From: Pleurobrachia bachei
Lineage: Eukaryota > Ctenophora > Tentaculata > Cydippida > Pleurobrachiidae
Assembly: GCA_000695325.1 (NCBI GenBank)
Contig: AVPN01000574.1
Span: forward strand, 1 to 24,510
Length of the DNA: 24,510 nucleotides
Direction: 5' to 3'
The notes beneath the pieces were generated by a model. The model searched no databases. It was given only the letters and a program-made list of their open reading frames with translations, and had not been told where the DNA came from. Of this stretch, positions 15,418-24,510 are shown piece after piece; the first letter of the stretch is position 1; every line of letters starts with the position of its first letter. The translations under genes and the position numbers were made by a program.

Positions 15418-17566
15418 ACAATAGACATTGAGATTATTTAATCAAAATACAAATAATATTCAACAGATGCATCAAAGGAAGTACATCTTCCGTAGTTAAT
15501 GAGTTATGCCTAGCTTGGTACACCATGGTTCTGTTCCGTAATTCTAATACCAAGGATCTTTTTGACTAGCTAGATCATATGATCTTTTCCAACCTAGTGT
15601 TATAAAATAAACCGCCCTGGGCTGGGTTTGAGAACAGTGATATCGGTTTCACTGTAAAACTCTAAAGCTGCACGCCACGGTATGGGTGATGAGACACACT
15701 GTAAAGTTTTAGTTTAGAGTATCAACAGCTGCCAAGTTTGTCATCTTCCTTGGAAGTAGGATTAAATCCTATGAAGCAGCAAGCATTAATTTCAGCCTAG
15801 TCTAACATCTTGCATTTGCGTTGTCTGTGCTTTCAATCATCATTTACCGGGATCCTCGGGGGAAAGGATTTTGCCCGGTAAATCGGGGTGCCCGGTATAT
15901 CGGGCTGAAATATAGTTAATTTCCTATATCGGGGGAAATTTATCCTCCCGGTAAATCGGGGTTCCGGTATATCGGGGCCCGGTAAATCGGGGTCCGACTG
16001 TATTGGTAAAACTGCGGATTAGAGTCTAGAAGAATACCGTCACTTCTTCCTTTTTGTATCCTCTATTTTGGTACGTAATATCTGAGTTTTCTAGGAACTA
16101 AATCCATCCTACCATGTCCAACCCTCGCAAAACTGGAAAACCCATGTTTAACTTCGCTCCAAGTAAGAAAAGTAAGCAAAAATATTTCAGATAGGTGCTG
16201 GGCAGCACTTGATAGGAGCTAGCTCATTTCATAATTCGTATCAATTTTCAACTACCCGAGAACAAGCTAATAAGTTTTGGTTTGTGCTGTGAAACCTTCT
16301 TCCTTGAATAAATTTCTGATGAAGGAGCTGGTTCCGTGGGTCATAATACAAGTGGGTCAACACGTCTATTCACGGAATGACACATTTGTCATATAAATAC
16401 AGTGCCCTCTCCTCCATCTCAATGTGTCAAAGAAGTTGTCACGGAACTAGGGAAGGCCATCACGTGCGTTTATAAACCTTCATATACAGCTGGTAACTGC
16501 CAAACATGACCCTGTTCCCATTGATCTTTAATTAAGCGGCTGAATATCAATATCACAATTAAGTGGTCAGTTGACTGATATTAACTCCTTCTCTCTTTGT
16601 TTTTAATTATTGGAGATACACATGAAAGGAACACATGTTGTGTTGGACATGGTCTAAACACACTCTGTACATCAAGGAACCTGCCATTATAACACCTCCT
16701 AATTGCACTATAACAGCTCAAATTTTTTGCGCTACTTTAAGACTGGAGAAAAAAAAGAGGCTCAGCCACTATATCATTGTCCATTGATTTGAGTTTATTG
16801 TTTTTCGTCGACTACACCATAATAATGAGGCAGCAGTGTAGCAGGAAGAGGGGATCTGCCAGAGCAGTTGATCAGCAAAAACAAACTGATCAAACTCGTA
16901 AGAAATACAATGTGTATTGTGCCCGTTCTATGTTGGTTCCTGACGTACTAATTTTAGCATTCCCACCAATACACAACACGTCGGATTAGGCTGTTGTTCG
17001 CCGTTCGGATTGTTGCGGCTTGTTTGAATTTAGGATCAGTAAATTGAAGCTATATTTCCCATCTCATACTGAACTGAAGGTCCGGTATGAGGTGTGCGCC
17101 CTGTACACCTTTCTCCTCCTACATTTCAAACCATATTCTTTCCTTAGATAACGGAAACAAAAGGAAGGGACCCTATGGAGTTAACAAAGGCCAGGGAGAC
17201 ATCGTGTATTTCCCAACTAAAGCAGGTATACACTTGTGCAATATGTAGTAGTCCAACCACGTTCCATTTCGGTTTAGAAACCAGGAACCAATCGACACAA
17301 GTAAACAACCAATCAGAACTCGTTATTTAGGTCACGTGACTGGTTAAATCAGCCAATCAGGGACCAGTATTTGCGGTTCATGTTAGAAACAGTATAACTT
17401 CACTCGAAACTAACCCTTCCTCACAGTTATTCCCGGAGGAGTAGAGTTGGTTCTTCTCCGGTCATCCTCCACGAATGCCATCAGAGCCTTTGATAGAGAG
17501 TTTGATGCCAGGACCTACTCCTCGCACGAGATGCATCTGCTGAGGAAACGAGAGATCCCCTTCTAG
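14559..17566 (+). CDS. Small three-exon gene with duplicated exon 1, ~88 residues, unknown function (paralogue 2)
   Basis: Exon 1 exists twice, at 14559-14607 and 16114-16162. Both encode MSNPRKTGKPMFNFAP with one synonymous change and both splice at CCAA|GTAAGA in phase 1. Exon 2 is 17148-17225 (acceptor TTTCCTTAG) and reads NGNKRKGPYGVNKGQGDI then VYFPTKA. Exon 3 is 17427-17566 (acceptor TTCCTCACAG) and reads VIPGGVELVLLRSSS, then FDREFDARTYSSHEMHLL, ending at TAG 17564-17566. Exon 1 length (16 codons plus one base) and both intron phases equal those of the gene at 12266-13071. The protein is small and basic with no signal peptide or membrane segment. Either first exon could be used, from two nearly identical upstream regions. 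The family is not recognised. Confidence 0.65.
15418..16976 (+). repeat. 1555-bp tandem duplication, copy 2
   Basis: Second copy of 13863-15417. Similarity ends at 16976, after which unique sequence leads to exons 2 and 3 of the small gene. The 69-70 residue frames at 15222 and 16777 are the two copies of the same non-coding stretch. Confidence 0.95.
15842..16000. mobile_element. MITE copy D, duplicate of copy C
   Basis: This is the image of copy C carried by the 1555-bp duplication rather than a separate insertion. It shares the same missing left end. It differs from C at two visible positions (GGTATATCGGGG and GGTAAATC where C has GGTATATCAGGG and GGCAAATC). Confidence 0.85.
17226..17426 (+). 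promoter_or_regulatory. Intron with CCAAT boxes and a palindromic E-box
   Basis: Within this 201-bp intron are three CCAAT motifs in the same orientation (17288-17292, 17309-17313, 17353-17357) and GTCACGTGAC at 17331-17340. CCAAT is the NF-Y site, and GTCACGTGAC is the E-box bound by USF/MITF-type bHLH-zip factors. The clustering suggests an intronic promoter or enhancer. Function is inference. Confidence 0.35.
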
Positions 17567-18495
17567 AGAGAGTGAGGGAAATAGAGACTACTGTAGTAAA
17601 GAAACAGAACTTTGTAAATGTATTTGTTTAAATTGAAAGACTCGAGTGTGCACTGATCGAGGTAGGATTTTATTTGCTGTTGTGACAGATGCGATTACCG
17701 AGCCTGTAGAAACCACAAAATATATAGAATTTCTTCCCGAAAATTACTATTTTTAGACAGAAAAATTATTTCTATGATTAATTTTAATCGTGATGTTTTT
17801 AATGAAACTAAAAGCGTGTGAAGATGTTTAATCTTTTGAAGCACATGATCCAGTGCACGCCGGTAATTGTATATCGTGTGGTCTTGTGCATGTGTAATGT
17901 CAGCTGTTCTAAAAGGAATGGTTTAATGACATACGCCAGACATGAACGATTTAAAATTTACAATTATCCAAGTTCGTTTTCGTTTTCCTTCAATGATTCC
18001 AGTGTTATTTGCAGTGGATCATCTTATCACATGCACCTGCTTTGACATGCGTCAGCGTGAAAATATAATACTTGCTTAATTTCTCAGAGCTATAAATATG
18101 ATTTTTACATTAGTCTCACAGCCGGCATCCTAGAATTAAATAATAAATCATATAATAACTCATATAATATAACTCCTGGAAAGACAGCTGGGAGACTAAT
18201 CGGTTAGATAAATTATATATCTTCTAGCTAGTATAATAGAGTTGGGGTGCTTTAGTTGTACGTGTGTTGAGAAAGCGTGGAGTTGTAGTGGCCGGGAGTG
18301 CTAGTGAAACGTTGGGGATAGTATGAGAGTGACATAAAAAGAGGGATGGGAGATAGTATGAGAGAGATAGTAAGAGTATGTTAGCGATATGGTAGTGGCA
18401 GTGCTTTCGAGTCGATATGTTTACTAATATCATCAAAAGATGAGTGCTCAACAAAAGACATGGCCGATAAACTGGTATGGCTCAAACAGTGTGCA

Positions 18496-18610
18496 GATAG
18501 TGAGAGAGGGAGAGATAGGGAGAAAGATAGGGGAGATAGAGATCAGAAATGTGGAGAGAAACGGAGAAATAGAGGGAAAGATAGAACTATCACGAGAGTG
18601 AGGGAGGGAG
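18496..18610. repeat. Purine-rich GAGA/GATA low-complexity tract
   Basis: A run of GAGAGA, GATAGG and GAAAGA words on the plus strand. The Arg/Asp/Glu-rich 60-residue frame at 18460-18642 is only a translation of this tract. Confidence 0.7.
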
Positions 18611-19205
18611 TGTTTTCAGACTGGGTCATCGTGGCTATATGAAATGTATGAAACTTTAAGAGACACACATGCGAATGACCAATGGCCAATGTCTATCGCC
18701 TGAATTTAGATTAGGTTCATTTGCATTGACACACATCATCATTACCACATGGTATCCTTTTGTCTATCGCCCGCACCCGATGGAAAGTATTATTTTCGTG
18801 GAAACAAAATTAGGTCTGCTGACATATCGAGTTCTACGCCTCCATTTACTATAGTATGTCGCCTGCAGGTAATGCATTACAAAATTTGGGCGAATTAAGA
18901 AAACTTCTTGGGCTACTCTGAATTTTGTTTTGCTGCTATTGGACCTTTGTAGTCTGACTATATATAATGCTGACAGGTGTCGTTATACCCAATACCTACT
19001 ACAGAATACAGAGTCTGTATACTGTAGGTATAGTGGGCATTATAGACACCTTCATTACACAACCTTAATTCTCGTTTTTGCTGTTCTATTTTTTATTCTA
19101 ACTCGTTTTCTCCCTGCTATATTGCACCTGGTCGTTTTATAATAAAATTCCCCACCTTATCCCATGAGATTGGGGAATGAATAAAAAGTTGGATGCAAAA
19201 ATTGT

Positions 19206-19282
19206 AAGAGAAAGAGAGAAGGGAGAGACAGAGAGAGAGAGACAGAGAGAGAGAGACAGAGAGAGAGAGACAGAGAGAGACA
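19206..19282. repeat. 14-bp tandem microsatellite (GAGAGAGAGAGACA)n
   Basis: Three full 14-bp units GAGAGAGAGAGACA with partial units on both sides, set in purine-rich DNA. Confidence 0.9.
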
Positions 19283-20763
19283 CAAAGGGTTTTTATTGTC
19301 CATGCTTACAACCCCTCTACAGCTTCCACGTATTCAGGCACTGAACAAAGAGGGTTGTGCCATATAGAAAATGGGAGACAGAAAGATACAGAGCTGTAAG
19401 AGACTGAGAGATGCATGTCCCCGGCCGTGTAAGCCAGTCGTATAGTAGAACTTCCCCCTTACTCAACAAAGTAGCATTGAATAATGCAGGAGTCTCTCAT
19501 CTCGTGCCCACTCACGCCCTACTATGTGTAATGGAAATGGATAGCTCTATACCGTTCATTACTATTTATTATTCGTTTCGGAGAAGAGCTCTATATTAGT
19601 TTTATGTAGTCTTTGTTTTAGTTCTCTACCAACCCCATCTATTTTCCTTCCTCCACCTCTCGTTTTCTTTTGGCTATCTCTCTCACTCATATGTTGTATG
19701 TAGAATAATTTCCTCCCTTGAATTAAACGATCAGCGGTCTTTGTCTCTATCTAGCTCAGCCATAAATATTATATTAATAAATATATGCCCAATTTAGTTA
19801 TAATTAGCACAATAATTAATTAGTTCCTTACAATTCCCTCATAACAAGTCTACGGAAAGGAGTTCCATAGGATATATTCCTATTTACTTATAAGTATACT
19901 ACCTAGGCTTATCCTGAACGCGTGTTTTGTTCTCGGCTAAGAAACTATTGCAATTGCTATATTCATTCCTGGCGAAAAAAATCAAGCTAACCGTTTGCAC
20001 TCTTTTCTGTTTCTTAGTTTAATTTGATATTTTATGATGATAGAATTTAAAAATTTTCATTATTATGCTACAGTATTCAGTAAATACAGACGACTAAATA
20101 ATCACTGTTTGATACTGATAGCTTCCTTACGAACTTCTTGGTATTCTTGCCATCGTATTATGTCCTGACTATTCCTAATTAGAGTTGAGATCAATATAAG
20201 CTGCCTGACTAGCCAAGCTGCTTTCTGAGTAAAGGGATGATGATACTGATAGATAGTACTAGAATAATATGTAGATACTGACAAATTACAGCTAAATGGG
20301 TTATTATCCCATAATTACTAGTCACGGTGCTCCTGAAGGCCTTTCAACCTCGACCAGCCTGCCCAGCTAAACCACCAGTTGTACGACATAGGTGGACCTT
20401 TGGCAACCATGGAGCACCGTCAATCCCAATTGCCGCATAATGTTGGTCTAGGTTTAAGATTATCTGGGGTTTCCTGTCTTGGCATTCCGAACTGAAGCCC
20501 CGATCAGATGTTATCTAAATACGGCCTTGATGTAATGAGCTCGATTTCAGTGTCTTGCGGTTGATGGCACCTATATACATAACTTAAAGGAGGCTTATGC
20601 ATAATTTTTAGCGTACTGTATTTTTGTGGTTTACGCATACAATTTTGACGGAAAAATGTCGCATTCCCAGCGTTGAACTACACTTTCATGATAGTTTCAG
20701 ATTCCGGAGACCACATGTTATAATTCTTCCTAGCACATTGTTAATTTAGTCTCAAATATTTAG

Positions 20764-20797
20764 ATGCAAATAGAATGCTAATCTATTCACTATATAA
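20764..20797 (+). promoter_or_regulatory. Octamer plus TATA-like pair, copy 1
   Basis: ATGCAAAT (20764-20771, the POU-factor octamer) is followed 27 bp start-to-start by TATATAA (20791-20797). The following ~65 bp, to GTGATCTGTT, are identical in both duplication copies. This could be a core promoter for an unrecognised transcript. No product was identified. Confidence 0.3.
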
Positions 20798-21335
20798 TAC
20801 ACCTACGAAGCCATTATAGCTGGGATAGCAGTGATCTGTTATACTCTCTCCTTATCCCTTGTTCATTTCTTTCTATCTAGCCTCTAATTATTATCTCCAT
20901 ATATACAAATCTCTCTCTTTTCAAGTGAGTACTTGTTTACCGTATATCATCAGATAAATACATTTCCAGATACATATATGTATCTGTCTAAGATCGTCTG
21001 ATGACATATTATATCGGAAACAACCTCACTCGATATTGTTGTTACTCAACGGCACAGAGCAGTATAATTAAACGACTTGTCTCCGCTTGTCTTATTTGTC
21101 ATATTTGTGATTTGTATGATGTGGCTTTATCCACTTTGAAGAGATCTTACTTACCCACTAAAGTACAAGAATCAGATCATATATGTGAGATATTACTTGC
21201 CTACACTCTACTGCATGTCAAATATAGTTCATCGATTCTTCCCTTGCCTTGAGGTGCCAAAACCGACTGATATAGGCATATTACATTTAGAATATTGTGC
21301 CAGCAATTACTACAGTACTGTTGGCAGTGTCTATA

Positions 21336-21507
21336 CAGTCGGACCCCGATTTAGTGACATCCTCGGGGGAAAGAGTTTTGGTCACTAAATCGGGGTGGCC
21401 ACTAAATCGGGGTCAAATACCGTTAATTTCCTATATCGGGGTAAATTTATCCTGTCACTAAATCGGGGTGCCACTAAATCGGGGGCCACTAAATAGGGGT
21501 CCGACTG
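21336..21507. mobile_element. TA-flanked MITE copy E, with empty site in the paralogous copy
   Basis: A 172-bp element with CAGTCGGACCCCGATTTA at the left and GGTCCGACTG at the right, TA on both sides (21334-21335, 21508-21509), in the orientation opposite to copy A. Inner repeats read CGATTTAGTGAC or its complement CACTAAATCGGGG. The sister duplication has GTGTCTATACTACACTG at 23886-23902, which is the same site with a single TA and no element. That directly confirms the boundaries and the TA duplication. Confidence 0.92.
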
Positions 21508-21739
21508 TACTACACTGTTATAACACGTTTTCAACAACACTCCGCACTACCCTTATTCCTAGTACGGCACTTCCCCTGTCTACAGTTTATGAATAGTACT
21601 TTCTTCAAAAAACTGAATATTACTTTCTCTGAACGTTGAACGTTTGCCAATATGTAGTTACAATTTTAGAGTTTATCTACCTTCTTTGGGAAAGTGTCTT
21701 CTTCTAATTTCCAATTACCCCATAACACATGTTACGTAC

Positions 21740-22568
21740 GCTATTGTGGGAAGTTTCGCAACTACTGAAGGTGTGACAGGTGTTCTACCTTGATTACAAT
21801 TTAATTGCCGATTAAAGGTGAATGAGCTGTAAAGGAGCCACTACCAGAAAATTGCAAACAGGTGCAATTTCGCGTTCTTTTCTCACCTCTCCCTAGGAAA
21901 ATATGGGAGATAGGTAGAATATATAGCTCCTTCTGTAGTTGAGACAAGTATGAATTAAAATAGTCTCTCTCTCTCTTATCATATTTCTTTCTTTCTCTCT
22001 CCCATCAGGTACTTTGCAATTTGTCTCCGGCCCATATTGAAATGAATTAATGACATAAAGGAAATTATGAATGTCAAATGTATTTTGCCCATTCATTTGT
22101 CTTGGTAAGAATATGGCGACACCGCCCTGCTGTCAGATTAGGATCGTCAAATTATCGAGACATACAATCAAGCTCATATCATGAGCTATTGCATAATCTC
22201 CGGCTTACGGGTTCAAATCTTTTCAGTCATGCAATGTATTCTGGCTCACTATGTTATATGACTTAGTGAAACATCAGTATTTAATTCCTTTCTTCCTTCA
22301 TTCCTTCTAGTTGTCGTATTCTCTTCGGCGGGTTAATCAGCATAGACATCTTATTAGGGCGAGGCCCCCTTCCTGTTATTTCTTCAATATTGGATCCTCA
22401 TTCCCCGGTAATAATTCCCGCTTGCTCAACCCTGTCTCACTGCGTCCTGCAGACAAACCAAATTCTCGCGGTAAGCACCAGTTACTGTATAAACACTATC
22501 GATTTAAGGATATGGAGGATGCGGGTAGTACCAGTTGGCCGTTAGAATTAAAAAAGTTGAATTAATAG
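21740..22568. other. Spacer between duplication copies, nothing recognised
   Basis: 829 bp of AT-rich sequence with a CT-rich patch at about 21964-22003. No gene, RNA or repeat was recognised beyond this. Confidence 0.5.
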
Positions 22569-24143
22569 GCTACAGTATTCAGTAAATACCTAGACGACTA
22601 ATCGTTGTTTAGCTTCCCTACGAACTTCTTGGTATTCTAGCCATCAAAAAACGTATTATGTTCTGACTAATCCTAATTAGAGTTGAGATCAATACATAAT
22701 GCTGATTGCTGTCTGACTAGAGAGATACTGAGTAAACTGGTAAAGAGATGATGATACTGTTAGATACTCAAAAATTAAACAGCTAAATGAGTTATTATCC
22801 CAGAATTACTTTGGTAACCACGGAGCACCGCCAATCCCATTCCCATTCCCGGATATTGTTGGTCTAGGATTCAGACTATCTGGGGTTTCCTGTCAATGCA
22901 TAATACATTCCGAATTGAAGCCCCGAGATTTTGTCTAAATATGGCCTTGATGAGCTCGATATCAATGTCTTGCGGTTAATGACACCAAAGACCTGGCATA
23001 ACTTAATGGAGGCTTCTGAATAATTTTTAGCATGCTGTCTTTCTGTGGCTAACGTATTTTTAGACGGAAAACTGTCGCGTTCCCAGCGTTAGACTGCAGG
23101 TTTTCTTTTTTGAAAGAAAAAAATGTATAGGAAAGCACTCATGGTTTTCTCTTAAACAATTTTACTTTCATTTCAAATTCAATAGTTTTATATTTCGGAG
23201 ACCACATGTTATAATTCTTCCTAACACATTGTTAAAATAGTCTCAAATAATTAGATGCAAATAGTATGCTAATCTATTCACTATATAATACACCTACGAA
23301 GCCATTATAGCTGGGATAGCAGTGATCTGTTTCTCACTCTCTCCTTATCCCCTGTTCATTTCCTTCCATCTAGCCTGTAATTATATTTCTCCATACATAC
23401 ACATCTCCCTCTTTTCAAGGCGTACTTGTTTACCGTATATCATCAGATAACTGCATTTCCTAGATATATGTATCTGTCTAAGATCGTCTGATGACATATT
23501 ATATCGGAAACAACCTCACTCGATATTGTTGTTACTCAACGGCACAGAGCAGTATAATTAAACGACTTGTCTATTTCAATTTGTCATATTTGTGAATTGT
23601 AAGATGTGGTATTCAACTTTGAAGATATCTATCTTACTATTTATCATTCCGCTGGATGATGGTTCTTTTAGGAATGAGGATCTGATCAAATTCTAGGGGT
23701 ACAACCGGCCCCAGTCCCACTGAGGTAGAAGGATCAGATCATATGTGAGATTTTATTTGTCTACTGCATGTCAAATATAGTTCGTCGAATATTTCCTTGC
23801 CTTGAGGTGCCAAAATCGCTTGATGAGTGATGGGCATATTACATTTAGTATATTGTTCCAGCAATTACTGCAGTACTGTTGGCAGTGTCTATACTACACT
23901 GTTATAACATGTTTTCAACAGGCAGATATTTCATAAAGTGACACTCCGCACTACCCTTATTCCTAGTACGGCACTTCCCCTGTCTACAGTTTATGAATAG
24001 TACTTTCTTCAAAAAACTGAATATTACTTTCTCTGAACGTTGAACGTTTGCCAATATGTAGTTACAATTTTAGAGTTTATCTACCTTCTTTGGGAAAGTG
24101 TCTTCTTCTAATTTCCAATTACCCCATTACACGGGTTACGTAC
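22569..24143. repeat. ~1.6-kb dispersed duplication, copy 2
   Basis: Partner of 20067-21739 in direct orientation. It lacks the MITE and the ~80-bp segment near 20319-20398. It carries its own extra sequence near 23096-23185 and 23643-23730. The last 187 bp before 24127 are identical to copy 1. Confidence 0.9.
23255..23288 (+). promoter_or_regulatory. Octamer plus TATA-like pair, copy 2
   Basis: ATGCAAAT at 23255-23262 and TATATAA at 23282-23288, the same 27-bp start-to-start spacing as in copy 1, although the sequence just upstream has diverged. Confidence 0.3.
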
Positions 24144-24510
24144 CACCCCATCCCTGAAGGAGGTGTAACCTCGACTAGATATACTTTTTGCAGACCGGAC
24201 CTAGGTTACGTATTTTTGACCGGGGAATCCGAAAAACATAAAATTAAAATCGATGAGCTAGCCGTTTTTGAGTAAAACGGCAAAAACTGTCATTCTTAAG
24301 CGATTTTCGACTTTTTACACTTTCTAGAGACTTTAAAAATATTTCCTTACAAGATATGATCTTGTGCTTCTAGACTAATAAAATACAATCAATTTGCTAC
24401 AAATTGGTCTTGGGTTTGTGTGATTTGGTCAAAAGCTCTATTTACTGTGGCCCATCAAAGATGGCCACTCTGCAAATACGTATTTGGCTGCTGTGGCCGT
24501 AGATGTAAAC
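24144..24510. other. Window end, nothing recognised
   Basis: AT-rich sequence after the duplication ends. A 75-residue frame (24048-24275) starts inside the duplicated block and shows no motif. I do not call it a gene. Confidence 0.5.

Larger units (their letters stand above)
17567..20066. other. Long stretch with no recognised gene
   Basis: Mostly AT-rich sequence downstream of the small gene. It includes a purine-rich tract at about 18496-18610 and a GA/GACA microsatellite at 19206-19282. Open frames here are 60-76 residues without recognisable motifs or convincing splice-linked partners. Confidence 0.5.
20067..21739. repeat. ~1.6-kb dispersed duplication, copy 1
   Basis: Alignable by eye with 22569-24143 from GCTACAGTATTCAGTAAATA to GTTACGTAC. 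Divergence is uneven. The first ~600 bp carry many substitutions and indels, but blocks such as about 20977-21084 and 21537-21723 are fully identical. This copy has extra sequence at about 20319-20398 and MITE copy E. No coding frame is shared by the two copies. Confidence 0.9.

Noticed and set aside
15222-16989. Pair of near-identical 69-70 residue frames
   Set aside because: They match only because they lie in the 1555-bp tandem duplication. Duplication this recent says nothing about coding constraint.
20320-20400. tRNA-derived SINE suggested by an A-box-like motif on the minus strand
   Set aside because: The expected B box is poor (GGTTGAAAGGC) and no tail or target duplication is visible.
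22130-22240. tRNA-like GGGTTCAAATC (B-box match)
   Set aside because: No matching acceptor stem or anticodon arm could be drawn around it.

Overview
The window looks like nuclear DNA of an invertebrate animal. Genes are split into many short exons with GT-AG introns, many of them 75-500 bp. The one confidently named gene is an animal C2CD5 orthologue, and a Penelope-like retroelement, TA-flanked MITEs and tandem duplications fill the space between genes. The compact intron-dense layout would suit a sponge or other early-branching animal, but that is inference. No bacterial operon, CRISPR array, rRNA or convincing tRNA was seen.

Left part (1-5.1 kb): a decayed Penelope-like element (reverse transcriptase plus GIY-YIG endonuclease, two frame breaks) and a second 3' fragment of the same family. 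Between them lies one antisense exon of a carbohydrate sulfotransferase. The two PLE pieces share an exactly identical 141-bp block that brackets the exon. Plus-strand exons of a LamG/pentraxin-like domain follow, with a stop and frame break in the third exon.

Middle (5.1-11 kb): seventeen minus-strand exons of C2CD5, a Ca2+-binding C2-domain protein implicated in vesicle traffic in mammals. I placed the exons by splice signals and reading phase, and they match the vertebrate protein collinearly. The 5' end runs into a 471-bp assembly gap. The conserved C-terminal module was not found. Introns carry a GA microsatellite, a twelve-unit 35-bp minisatellite and a MITE. A 49-bp-arm hairpin sits directly beside the gap.

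Right-middle (12.2-17.6 kb): two small three-exon plus-strand genes with the same exon phases and alignable C-termini, probably diverged paralogues of unknown function. A very recent 1555-bp tandem duplication has doubled the first exon and upstream region of the second gene, which could give it two alternative starts.

Right end (17.6-24.5 kb): no gene recognised. It holds microsatellites and an older ~1.6-kb duplication in which some blocks are completely identical and others diverged. One copy carries a TA-flanked MITE and the other keeps the empty target site. Both copies keep an octamer and a TATA-like box at identical spacing.
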